A DNA stretch of 64,000 nucleotides from Dictyobacter aurantiacus (GTDB taxonomy: Bacteria > Chloroflexota > Ktedonobacteria > Ktedonobacterales > Ktedonobacteraceae). The stretch is from NCBI RefSeq assembly GCF_003967515.1, contig NZ_BIFQ01000001.1, forward strand, positions 3,596,001-3,660,000, in the 5' to 3' direction. This document shows, one piece after another, positions 29,401 to 37,534 of this stretch; position 1 is the first letter of the stretch; each line of letters opens with the position of its first letter. The translations under genes were made by a program, and so were the position numbers. The notes under the pieces are model-generated. The model saw nothing but the letters and a program-made list of their open reading frames with translations, searched no databases and was not told the origin of the DNA.

Positions 29401-30057
29401 CGCTTCCGAGCTGATGCGTACCCGCATCTCCAACTGGTTGGCCTGCTGGCGATAGAGGATGATACGTGTCACCGACTCAGGTAAACTGGTGCAGAGCGAG
29501 GCGACCTCCTCTTCGGCGGTCGGTCGCTCGCTGGTAGGATTGACCAGGAAGAGCACCGACAGCCCCTGGGTGTCGCGTTTATTGGCCTTACTACGGGTTA
29601 CGCGATCGAGACTGGCGCCGCGCTGGGTCTGCTCACGATCCTGGAGCAGTAACCGTCCAACGCTGAGCGCCTGGCAGATATAGCGCCTGGATTTGGTACT
29701 GTTATCATAGAGTAGCTCCCAGGGAATATCAGGCGTATTGGTGCTGATAAGCAACGTGGAATCAAGTCGACGTAACGTTTCCTGGAGCGGAGCCGGGAGT
29801 AAGGAGTCGAAAAGAAAGCGGCCTAACGTAAGTAAGGCCTCATTGGTGGGCCCAAACTTCTGAGTCTGAGATTGGCGGCGTACCTCGCTATGTTGACCGG
29901 TCTGGTTGATTGTTTGTAACGCGCGTCGAAGGCGTTCACGTAGCTCAGGCGTAATGTCCGTGCTATATTCCTGGCCAATGGGGCCATCGGGAAGATCAAG
30001 ACGAAACCGGTAACTTGCTTCTGTACGTATGATGCTTAATAGGGCTGGTTGTTCCAT
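26455..30057 (-). CDS. CHAT domain fused to a ClpB/ClpC-type double AAA+ unfoldase
   Basis: 1200 residues. Residues about 160-372 resemble a CHAT caspase-like domain: HVLHYAGPLP, PLVFLSYHEEE, LAGSILAAGAGSVVVQRWP and SWLSFVLYGDPTQ. In active CHAT domains a His follows AG and a Cys ends LSAC; here these read AGP (Pro228) and LSYH (His271), so the dyad appears lost. Residues about 400-555 are a Clp N-domain (FMKAVLEFALNEARRMHKDYLGTPHLFIAL). AAA1 has Walker A GDSGVGKTT (629-637) and Walker B IILFIDE; AAA2 has GPTGVGKTE (921-929) and VVLLDELEKAHPE. No long ClpB middle domain and no clear ClpP loop are seen. It is monocistronic and convergent with the photolyase gene. Confidence 0.85.
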   Translation of the reverse strand: MEQPALLSIIRTEASYRFRLDLPDGPIGQEYSTDITPELRERLRRALQTINQTGQHSEVRRQSQTQKFGPTNEALLTLGRFLFDSLLPAPLQETLRRLDSTLLISTNTPDIPWELLYDNSTKSRRYICQALSVGRLLLQDREQTQRGASLDRVTRSKANKRDTQGLSVLFLVNPTSERPTAEEEVASLCTSLPESVTRIILYRQQANQLEMRVRISSEAPHVLHYAGPLPVNTADNEPALALAGNAQLDKGALEQLLQGLPKHPLVFLSYHEEERANRNATGAQHNILDRDEQMERLAGSILAAGAGSVVVQRWPIPASKAREFMMLFYQDIADGVTLGEAMRRARIAMAQHYSDDTSWLSFVLYGDPTQRLVVSTLSNKERQFEQHIDPFDDSQLMSPLLSSGNSPDRRFMKAVLEFALNEARRMHKDYLGTPHLFIALTKLDGGCTQDALRSLGFSPKQVRDVIRLALGSGKATSDTPILPTRRCKEILQTAESNAINAGSSSVDERAIAQAVLSEGDGVTHELLTKLGINPTQLIEMILTSNAHALLELVPSATSNQERAADELQGAINPEAIAKGSNSALEKLGRDLTKQASNKQLPPLIGREKELRQLMQTLMLKDRNNPILIGDSGVGKTTIVAGLAQRIVDGKVPPELRGKRLIELSASSLVAGTKYRGEFEERLLKVLEEAETGGNIILFIDEMHLLIGTGRAADGSIDAAGILKPALAGGRLRCIGATTPQEYRLIEKDAAMERRLRPILIEEPSPEDALVILQGMRDLYEEHHHASITDEALQAAVHLSVQYLPNLRLPDKACSVLDEACSQARVFSIEDESQQQDDLDEIGAQPVITAAMIAEIISSRTGIPVRAPGREERDRLLSLESRLKSRVIGQDEAVKRVAQAIQVSRAGLKPRNRPAGVFMFLGPTGVGKTELARALAAEVFGSDEHLIRVDMSEYMEKHSVSRMIGAPPGYVGYDQEGQLTGKLRRRPHCVVLLDELEKAHPEVFDLFLQVFDAGRLTDAQGHTVDAQHAIWIMTSNVGTDMLGRSMPSGFRASIKGTAEEMQRDRLMDRLRETFRPEFLNRIDDVVIFHPLNQEQTHSITRLQINELAARLLEQGLILHADDSAIDLLCKEGFSQTQGARPLRRVIERLLTVPLSLRILLANIPQNGEVHVSAIDGKLEIDIREPSARVEVPVDAHVEAQT

Positions 30058-30331
30058 GAATACTTCTCTTCCACAATCTTCCCGTCAATCGTAATATCTA
30101 CGACTGCTACAAAAACACACACGAGTTCTCGGCAAAAGCAGTATACGTGTCTCAACCTCTATGTGTCAATAGTTCGGATTAGTCAGAGATTGTTTTTGCT
30201 AGCATCGATATTAGACAGGGCGAGGAAAAAATCTACCCTAATTATATCACGTCTGTGCGCTTATGGTGATAACTAATACCGCTATCGATGCGCAGGATCG
30301 CCAGATTGTGTTTTGTTTGCGGTGATGTAAT

Positions 30332-32479
30332 CTATACCCTGGTTGCCATATTGCAACTTCCATGGGTCGCCGGGGATGACGTGAAGCGTCGATCATCGTC
30401 CATGATACCCTGGAAGTGCAGGCTACCGCTACGCAGCCGCTGACACGCCTCGCTGGTGGAGTGAATAGTCAGGTCTATTTCTGGCTGGGTGCTGGCCTGG
30501 CGCTGTATGAGCAGGCTATAGGGATAGTTTCCTGTGGGGGGAACATACCAGGAAAGGGTGACCGTCATGCTACAATTTTTGGGGACGATGACCCAGCCAG
30601 CGAACATGGCGCGTCCTGGCTCGTCGCTTTGTGTGTTGGTAGGGGGACCGATGCGATCCATGGGATGCGGCTCGCCATAGTATGGATCTCCTAAGATCCA
30701 GGTTGCGTAGCCGGACTGCGCCATGTCGGGTGGACACATGAGGGCGCCATTCCCGTAGATATTGGTATGCGGGCAGCGTGGATAGCCCATGCCGCCGCAC
30801 AGGGGATGGGCGTAACCAGCATCAAAGCCGTTGCCCCAGAGCAGAGTACTGGCGGGCGGCACATAAATACGTACATAATCTCGATAGGTGTCAAAGCCAT
30901 AGACGGGTCCGGTCTGCGTATAGATCAGGCGTAACTTCAGGAGATGGGTGGCGCCCCCTCGGTTGTCGAGCGTGACCGTATCCTGGATATGCGTATGGAC
31001 ATACTGTGAGGCTTTATTTGTACTGAGGTTAGCCTGCACCACAAAGAGTCCATCGTGTCCAGTTGAGCGATCCATCTCGCCACCCGCCCCATAGCTGGCC
31101 AGCAGCCGCTGCAGCTGGGGATTATTGACATAGATCTGGAGGTTCCTGGTCTGCAGATCGTGTAGTAGTCCTCCCGCCAGGTGGAGAAGCTCAGCGGGCG
31201 AAGCGTGGCGCACCCGGTCCAGCAGGGCATTCGAGAGGCGGCGGGTGAACAGCTTACGCGCCTGGTTGCTGGCGATTAAAGGATCGGCCGGGGTCTGCCG
31301 CACTTTTTCGATGATGATCTCTTTCAAGATGCCCCGGTTATCTAGCTGATAGTAATGCAGCCGTTCCTCCATGTTCTGGGCGGTGATCGTCTCGTGGTAG
31401 AGCGGGATCGTCACGGGCCCAAGGATTTCGAGGGCATGGGTGATCAGCAGAGGCGAGCAGAGGATGACGCCGTCGAGGCTTTTGCCAAATTCGTGCTGAT
31501 AGACCTTGATGGCCAGCCGTGCCGAGGTGGGGAAATCGGCTGACAGGTTGGCGTCTCTCAGTCCCCAGTTGGCGATGGGCCACCAGCTGAATGGCTCTGG
31601 TGGCCGCATTCCCAGTACCCGGCTGGTGGGATTGTGCTCTTCAATTGGTCCGATATCTTTCAGGGTGAACGGGGCGACGCGGCCATGGTCGATCGCGAGC
31701 TCGCCAAACTGACCCGTGAAGCCGCCGGTGGGCCGCAGCTCGGCCCGGTCCATGGTCTGAACCAGCAGGGTGCGCGGTTCATTGGCGCCCAGTAGCCAGC
31801 TCACGGCGTTGAACAAGGTATCTTTTTCCAGCAGCTCGCTGTTGATCTGCCTCATGGCCTGCAGCAGCGAGGAGAGCTGTCGCCGTTGACCATCATTAAG
31901 GGGGAGCGATGTCGGTATAACCCGCGTGGCCTCGGATCGCATCCGCGCGATGCGTGGCAGCGCGTAATCTACGTCCTGGCGCACTATCGCCAGAGTGTGC
32001 TGTGTCACAAGCAGTTGCTGTTGATTGGGAAACAGCTCATGGAGCGTACCGAGTACCTGCTGCCCGATGGCCGTGGCATCGGACCCCATGCGGCTGAGGG
32101 CGCGCAGCGACTGCAGTTGTTGGGGAAATAGTCCCGCTCCCAGGCTCATGAGCGGGTCGCTGTCCAGCTTGCGCTGCAGGCGGTAGAAATCTTTATGGGC
32201 GCCCGCCATCTCCTGTTGTGCGGCCCGCAACCTGCTGTCATCCAGCGTATGTCCCTGGGGACCGCTAAAGAGCGTCTGGATGGTGTAGAGGTGCTGCATG
32301 CCGCTGCGCGCCTGGCCATAAATGACCAGGGTGTCCAATCCGCTCAGTAGCGTCAGGCTCAGTGGAAAGAGCAACAGCACGACCAGCGTAATGCGCACCG
32401 GTCGTGAGAGCTGGCGGAAGTGCGACCTGGCCTGCCGTGCCGCCTGCTGTATCCGCGTGTTGTTCCGCTCTTTAAGCAT
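30332..32479 (-). CDS. DUF4012 membrane-anchored protein (paralogue 1)
   Basis: 715 residues. One membrane segment lies at about residues 29-50 (ITLVVLLLFPLSLTLLSGL) after a basic N-terminus, so most of the protein is probably outside the membrane. Family blocks include RTLLVQTMDRAELRPTGGF and PIANWGLRDANLSADFPTSA, then DGVILCSPLLI. The biochemical function of DUF4012 is unknown; the family is common in Chloroflexota and Actinobacteria. It is 224 bases downstream of the DUF4097 gene on the same strand. The paralogue at 34430 has the same blocks but a longer N-terminus, so the pair looks like a duplication. An AGGGG lies before the ATG. Confidence 0.8.
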   Translation of the reverse strand: MLKERNNTRIQQAARQARSHFRQLSRPVRITLVVLLLFPLSLTLLSGLDTLVIYGQARSGMQHLYTIQTLFSGPQGHTLDDSRLRAAQQEMAGAHKDFYRLQRKLDSDPLMSLGAGLFPQQLQSLRALSRMGSDATAIGQQVLGTLHELFPNQQQLLVTQHTLAIVRQDVDYALPRIARMRSEATRVIPTSLPLNDGQRRQLSSLLQAMRQINSELLEKDTLFNAVSWLLGANEPRTLLVQTMDRAELRPTGGFTGQFGELAIDHGRVAPFTLKDIGPIEEHNPTSRVLGMRPPEPFSWWPIANWGLRDANLSADFPTSARLAIKVYQHEFGKSLDGVILCSPLLITHALEILGPVTIPLYHETITAQNMEERLHYYQLDNRGILKEIIIEKVRQTPADPLIASNQARKLFTRRLSNALLDRVRHASPAELLHLAGGLLHDLQTRNLQIYVNNPQLQRLLASYGAGGEMDRSTGHDGLFVVQANLSTNKASQYVHTHIQDTVTLDNRGGATHLLKLRLIYTQTGPVYGFDTYRDYVRIYVPPASTLLWGNGFDAGYAHPLCGGMGYPRCPHTNIYGNGALMCPPDMAQSGYATWILGDPYYGEPHPMDRIGPPTNTQSDEPGRAMFAGWVIVPKNCSMTVTLSWYVPPTGNYPYSLLIQRQASTQPEIDLTIHSTSEACQRLRSGSLHFQGIMDDDRRFTSSPATHGSCNMATRV

Positions 32480-32596
32480 CTATGTACCCCTGAAGGACAT
32501 CATGTGTGGCCGGGATAAGTGTTGAAGCTGATCTATGGTGAATTGATACTATACACCACAACGTTCTCGGGAGGTATTTTGACGAGGATACATGTG

Positions 32597-32646
32597 CCCC
32601 TTCCCGTACGGTACCTCTTTGATGGGAGGTGTTGTACGGGAAGGGG
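32597..32646 (-). terminator. Interrupted hairpin between DUF4097 and DUF4012 genes
   Basis: A 13-bp perfect stem CCCCTTCCCGTAC (32597-32609 with 32634-32646) has an inner ACCTC/GAGGT pairing. It may reduce read-through from the DUF4097 gene into the DUF4012 gene, but there is no clear T-run. Confidence 0.4.
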
Positions 32647-32703
32647 TAATCGGACGCGAGGTCCGAACCTATGGGGTGGGGGCATCGGGCGTGAGGTTCG
32701 GGT

Positions 32704-33960
32704 TTACGGGGTGCGTTGGATGGTGATGCGACCGCTGCCGGTTTTGGCGATGAGGCGGGCGCGTGGACCGCTGCCGATTTCGCTGCCGCCGAATTCGTTG
32801 TGGACCCCGCCGGAGCCGGTGGAAGCGCTGAGGCTGAAGGACGAGTCCGATGGGAGCATGAGGCTGATGGAGCCGCTGCCGGTTTTAAATGATAAGCTGC
32901 CCAGCGGATCAAGCGAGCCGACGAAGCTGATGGAGCCGCTACCGGTTTTAAATGATGAGCCGCCGTTGAGGTTGCTCGGCCCGATCTCGATGCGGCCGCT
33001 GCCTGTGGTCATCTCTACCTGTCCATTCAGGTCCGTTCCCTCGATGGAGCCGCTACCGGTTTTGAGCGCGAGGCTGCCCTGAAGGTGATTGGTCGTAATG
33101 GTGCCACTTCCGGTGCGCAGTTCAATTCGGCCCCGCAGATCGTCGGCGTTGATTGTGCCGCTGCCGGTGATGGCGGCCACCTGACCCCCCAGCGCGTTGA
33201 GCGCGATGGAACCGCTCCCTGTGCGCAGCTTGAGGTCGCCGGATACGTCCTGTACCTGTATGTTGCCCGCGCCATTTTTGATCTGCAGATCGCAATTCTC
33301 GGGGACCATAATCTCCAGGTCGATGCGCCGAATGCCAAACTGCAGTGGGGACCAGCGGAACTCACTGCTGGCTGTAATGCGATCCCCTTGCTGATCATAA
33401 TTCAGAGGTATATTGTCGGCCGTGGCCCACGGCCCGCTGATGCGTTTGGTGGGTGCGATGGTGACCTGGCGCTGCTCCCCCCGGCGCACAGTGACGGTGC
33501 CGAAGGCATTGTTAACAACCAGCCGGGCGTGCTCCTGAATGGGAAACGTCTCGACCGGCATTGGAATGGTGATGACGTGCCAGTTGCTGGCTATCAATGC
33601 TCCGCCACCCACGACGATAACGGCCAGCGCTGCCCAGATCAGCCAGCCCCCAATGATATGGACCGTATTGCCAATGATGATACCGATGATGAGGATGGCC
33701 AGGATGGATACAATGCCACCCATGCCGCGCCGTGCTTCGGGTTGGGGACGCAGCTTCTCACCTTCCGCCTCACGGAACCAGCTATCGTCCTGCGCGTATG
33801 AGCTCGCATAGCCATCCTCATAGCGGCGTTCCTGATAGGTGTAGGGGGGGATAGCTGACAGCGGTGGTGGCTGCTCGCGTGGATCGGTATTGACTACCCG
33901 TTCGGGTGCGGGAGCCTGCCTTTGCTCTTGCTGATAATAATCGCCTTCCTGGCTCTGCAT
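32704..33960 (-). CDS. DUF4097-type beta-helix protein with membrane anchor
   Basis: 418 residues. The first 90 residues are Gln/Pro/Arg-rich and probably cytoplasmic. A double membrane segment follows at about residues 95-145 (IVSILAILIIGIIIGNTVHI, then LIWAALAVIVVGGGALIAS). The C-terminal half has about eight repeats built on T-G-S-G, as in putative-adhesin DUF4097/DUF2807 proteins that fold as right-handed beta-helices. AAGGAGG 10 bases before the ATG fixes the start at 33960 rather than 34023. At DNA level the repeats share words such as GAGCCGCTACCGGTTTT. It lies between two DUF4012 genes on the same strand, suggesting a joint envelope function. Confidence 0.8.
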   Translation of the reverse strand: MQSQEGDYYQQEQRQAPAPERVVNTDPREQPPPLSAIPPYTYQERRYEDGYASSYAQDDSWFREAEGEKLRPQPEARRGMGGIVSILAILIIGIIIGNTVHIIGGWLIWAALAVIVVGGGALIASNWHVITIPMPVETFPIQEHARLVVNNAFGTVTVRRGEQRQVTIAPTKRISGPWATADNIPLNYDQQGDRITASSEFRWSPLQFGIRRIDLEIMVPENCDLQIKNGAGNIQVQDVSGDLKLRTGSGSIALNALGGQVAAITGSGTINADDLRGRIELRTGSGTITTNHLQGSLALKTGSGSIEGTDLNGQVEMTTGSGRIEIGPSNLNGGSSFKTGSGSISFVGSLDPLGSLSFKTGSGSISLMLPSDSSFSLSASTGSGGVHNEFGGSEIGSGPRARLIAKTGSGRITIQRTP

Positions 33961-34029
33961 GCTCTGGCCCTCCTTGAAAATATACTCTACCATAGCATAC
34001 GTTCCACCCTCCCAAAAGTTCAATCATAT

Positions 34030-34450
34030 CTTCTCATCGTGGGGCAGATGCGCGCTCCACACGGGCGTCCGCTGCGCGGCCGCCCCGGTTTTGTATATTG
34101 GTGCATGGGGGCGCGCATCCGCGCGCCCCCATGCACCAATATACAAACTGACTTGTGGGTACCTGCGATGCACAACAATCCATTATATATTTGGCGTAGC
34201 AGGGGTGCATCTACGCCCCATGCACCAATATACAAACTGACTTGTGGGCACCTGCGATGCACAACAGTCCCTTGAATGTTGGGCGTAGCAGGGGTGCATC
34301 TACGCCCCATGCACCAATATACAACTGGCTTGTGGGCATTGCAGGTGCAATAGTCCATTGAATGTTGGGTGTAACAGGGGCGCGAAGGCGCCCCTGTTAC
34401 GCCCAACATTCAAAAACCGGGCGGCCGCGTCAGCGGCCGCCTGTGCTGGA
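34030..34450. repeat. Composite palindrome repeat with 89-bp tandem units (locus 4)
   Basis: The left core contains GCGTCCGCTGCGCGGCCGC (34067-34085), then a 26-bp perfect palindrome (34091-34116 with 34121-34146, loop ATCC). Direct 89-bp repeats begin at 34131, 34220 and 34309. A second 25-bp palindrome follows (34359-34383 with 34388-34412, one G-T pair, loop GAAG), then AAAAACCGG and an inverted core GCGGCCGCGTCAGCGGCCGC. The cores at the two ends are inverted relative to each other, as at locus 3. The right core overlaps the 3' end of the downstream DUF4012 gene. Confidence 0.8.
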
Positions 34451-36934
34451 CGAACACGCGTCTATCTTCTGGCTGAATAACACGTCTTTTGACATGTCGG
34501 TCCTGTAGTGGACGGCTTCCGGTGGCGTTTGACCTTTGCATGCAGCGGGCTGGATGGTCAGGCGATAATCGGGATTGGTGCCTGCCTGGCGCTGTACATA
34601 ATACTGGTAGGTCTGGGTGGAGTGAGCCGGCACGTACCAGGAGAGTTTGACAGTTGCTACGCAGTTTTTAGGGATGAGTATATAGCCACCGATCATGCCG
34701 CGCTGGGGGATGTCGCTCTGGAAGTTGTCGGGCCCACCTACTTTGTCCAGGGGATGATCCTCGCCGACGAACTGGTCGTAGAGCATGGGCGAAGCGAAGC
34801 CAGCGATATATTGTCCCGGCGGGCAGACTAGCTCTTTGTGAGGGTAGACGTTCGTTTTAGGACAATCGCCCAGCACGCCTCCGCAAAGGGGATCGCCGGT
34901 GTCGAAGCCGCTGCCAGAGAGGAACTTCGCGTTGGTCGGCACATAGAAGCGCAGATAGTCCCGGTAGGTGTCAAAGCCATACACCGGCCCGGTCTGCTGA
35001 TAGTTAAAGTACATGGTCAGGTTGTGGGTGGCGCCACCTTTGCTGTCGAGCTGCACATTCTCGGTAAAGGCGGTCTGGACATATTGCGAGGCCTTGCTGA
35101 CGCTGACATTGGACTGGTCAATGTAGAGGCCGTCACGGTTGGGCGAACGATCCATCTCGCCGGCCAGATTGTTTTGCTTCAGGACGTTTTCGAGCGTTGG
35201 ATTGGTAAAATAGACCTGCAGGTCGCGTGTCTGCATATCCGCGAGCATCTGCTGAGTGATACCCAACAATTCTTTGAGCGGTGCCTGCCGGATATGGTCG
35301 ATCAGCGTATGCGCGAGGGCCGACGTGAACATCTTGCGCGCCGATTCATCATCGTTGAGGTGCTCGATGCGCTTCTCTTTAGCGATACCAGGATGTGAAA
35401 GCTGATAGTAGTGCAGCTTGTCCTCCAGGTTCTGGGCTGTGACAGTTTCCTGGTAACGTGAAATCGTGATCGGCCCGGTGGCCCGCAAAACGTGCTGGAT
35501 GGTGATGGGTGTGAACAGGATTACCCCATCGACCGATTTGTTGACTTCCGCTTTGTAGCGATCCATCTCCAGGTTGGCGGAGGTGGGGAAATCGGCTGAC
35601 AGGTTAGCGTCGCGCAGTCCCCAGTTGGCGAAGGGCCACCAGGAGCGATACGCTGCCGGCGCCACGTTGCCATACGTCGGACTGTTAGCGCTATATTCCA
35701 GCAGGGCGATGTTCTGGAGCGAGAAGGGCGCCACGCGGCCATTGTGGATCGATAATTCTCCATATTGTCCGGTAAAGCCACCGGTGGCGCGCAGTTCACC
35801 GCGGTCCATGGTCTGTACCAGAAAGTTACGCGGCTGGTCTACACCCAGCAGCCAACCGAGTGAGCTTACCAGGTCAGGATGCTTTTTGGCTGTGGTAACA
35901 ACCTGGGACAGGATTTGAAGCCCTGAAGTGACCTGTTTACGTAGGTCCGGACTCATTGGCAACAGGTCCAGTGACAGCTGTTTTGATTGTGTCTGTATGC
36001 TCTCCAGTTTTGGCAGGATGCGATTGAACGCCAGCTCTATCTGCTTGAACTGGGGTGCGGTAATCAAGGGCGCCTTACTGTTGCTTAGCAGACTCCCTTG
36101 CATCTGCGGCGCCAGTAAGATTCCCGTGTTGACGGCTTCCTGCCCGATGCTGATAATATCGAGGCCGATCTGGCTGGCGGCGTGCACGCTTCTAAAATAA
36201 GGTGTGAGTTGTGGCGCGGACTGTGGCGCTGACTCCAGCCAGGGGGTCGTGTTCAAGATGGTCTGCACCTGTTCGAAATCATGCTGGGCCGCTGTCAGCT
36301 CAATCTTCGCCTGCGCCAGTTTGTTAGGGTCCAGCAACTTTTTGCTGGTACCACTGCCCTTTGGTGGACTACTCAGCAGATCTTTTACAGTCCGTAAATG
36401 GTTGACTCCGTTGACGGTATCGGTCCCCAGGGTGCCCAAAGTTATAGATGCCTGGAGTACATAGCCGCCCGACAAGACAAGGGGCAGGACGATTCCCAGG
36501 CAGAGTATGCCGAGTAAAATATAGTTGACCGTTGCCAGTTTCGATGCTTGCCTTTTCCTCTTTAACGAACTGCGAATGAAGGTGCGCTGCAACTTCCGTT
36601 GGAGGCGACGAGAGTAGTGATGCCGATGCAGAAATTGTCGTCTCCTGATAATTTGTGCCTGTCGTGAACCGATATTCTGGGAGGAGGCTACGCTGCCCAC
36701 GGTCTGCGCTGGAGCTTTTATGGTGTCGAGGAGATCAATCTCCTGCGATTGAGGAGGCGTAAGGACATAGGCCCCCTCGGGTAAGGGACTCACCGGTGTT
36801 TCAGAACTTAACAAATTATCCACAGGGATAGTCGAGGAAGATGGAGCAGTCTGTGAATCGCTGGCACTGGTACCCTGAGTCGGCTCTGGGAGAGGTTGCA
36901 TTTCGACACCATCGGTGCCATGTGCGTGTAACAT
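34430..36934 (-). CDS. DUF4012 membrane-anchored protein (paralogue 2)
   Basis: 834 residues. It has a long Ser/Pro/Gln-rich N-terminal region, a basic stretch (about 85-135, HRHHYSRRLQRKLQRTF) and one membrane segment near 143-165 (LLGILCLGIVLPLVLSGGYV). The large C-terminal part shares RNFLVQTMDRGELRATGGF, WWPFANWGLRDANLSADFPT and the DGVILFTP block with paralogue 1. The Tyr/Pro-rich C-terminal region carries several Cys. AGAGG precedes the start. The last few codons lie inside the composite repeat of locus 4, so the extreme C-terminus may be repeat-derived. Function is unknown; an envelope location is inferred. Confidence 0.8.
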   Translation of the reverse strand: MLHAHGTDGVEMQPLPEPTQGTSASDSQTAPSSSTIPVDNLLSSETPVSPLPEGAYVLTPPQSQEIDLLDTIKAPAQTVGSVASSQNIGSRQAQIIRRRQFLHRHHYSRRLQRKLQRTFIRSSLKRKRQASKLATVNYILLGILCLGIVLPLVLSGGYVLQASITLGTLGTDTVNGVNHLRTVKDLLSSPPKGSGTSKKLLDPNKLAQAKIELTAAQHDFEQVQTILNTTPWLESAPQSAPQLTPYFRSVHAASQIGLDIISIGQEAVNTGILLAPQMQGSLLSNSKAPLITAPQFKQIELAFNRILPKLESIQTQSKQLSLDLLPMSPDLRKQVTSGLQILSQVVTTAKKHPDLVSSLGWLLGVDQPRNFLVQTMDRGELRATGGFTGQYGELSIHNGRVAPFSLQNIALLEYSANSPTYGNVAPAAYRSWWPFANWGLRDANLSADFPTSANLEMDRYKAEVNKSVDGVILFTPITIQHVLRATGPITISRYQETVTAQNLEDKLHYYQLSHPGIAKEKRIEHLNDDESARKMFTSALAHTLIDHIRQAPLKELLGITQQMLADMQTRDLQVYFTNPTLENVLKQNNLAGEMDRSPNRDGLYIDQSNVSVSKASQYVQTAFTENVQLDSKGGATHNLTMYFNYQQTGPVYGFDTYRDYLRFYVPTNAKFLSGSGFDTGDPLCGGVLGDCPKTNVYPHKELVCPPGQYIAGFASPMLYDQFVGEDHPLDKVGGPDNFQSDIPQRGMIGGYILIPKNCVATVKLSWYVPAHSTQTYQYYVQRQAGTNPDYRLTIQPAACKGQTPPEAVHYRTDMSKDVLFSQKIDACSSSTGGR

Positions 36935-37161
36935 TTATAACCTCTTATGTAGTAATACTATTGTAAGGCTCCAATAACTTTCAGATGCGTATTGTGCTTA
37001 TAGTTGATAATAGAAATTAAAACAGAAGCATACATAAATTATAACGCTTGTGTCTATGCTTGTGTTTCATTTTTGTTCCCGGCACCTGACTAATGTCACA
37101 CTCGTTAGTTGCTATGGCAGGCTTTTTTTCTGGCGATGTGTGGTTTTCAGAATGTGTCTGA
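36935..37161. other. Divergent intergenic region, no gene
   Basis: An AT-rich stretch upstream of paralogue 2, presumably with its promoter. Together with the repeat at 37162-37280 and 37281-37534 it separates two divergent genes. No other feature is recognised. Confidence 0.4.
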
Positions 37162-37280
37162 CTTCCCTTATGTTGGGGGCACGTACGCGCCCCCGCACAG
37201 GTGTCCGCTATGCGGCCGCACCGGTTTTAGTTGTTGGTGCACCAGGGGCTCCTTCGCGCCCCTGGTGCACCAACAACTAA
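37162..37280. repeat. Composite palindrome repeat, locus 5 (left-type end)
   Basis: A G-rich hairpin (GGGGGC, GCCCCC), the core GTGTCCGCTATGCGGCCGC, CCGGTTTT, then a 23-bp perfect palindrome (37227-37249 with 37258-37280, 8-base loop) with TTGGTGCACCAGGGG. The start resembles the TIR of locus 3. No right-type partner is found nearby, so this is a half element. Confidence 0.75.
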
Positions 37281-37534
37281 AGGACTCTTGAGCACTGCAG
37301 GAGCAAAACCCCATGCAGGCAGCAGGCGATGATCATAGGATATGCTGTCAAGGCTTACATTATGTGTACGTTATTGTTGAATAAAAAGAGGACAGCAAGA
37401 TGGAGATGAGAAAAGCGAGCTTTTGTCGTCTCCGTGAAGTGGTCCTTCAATGTTATGGGTGTATCCTGTTGTTGGCCTGGAGAGTGTTAAAAAAATAAGC
37501 GTATCGACTGAGAAGAGAAAGGATGGAGCCCATA

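Noticed and set aside
34020..34409. Frames of 93-129 codons through locus 4
   Set aside because: They are translations of palindromes and 89-bp repeats.
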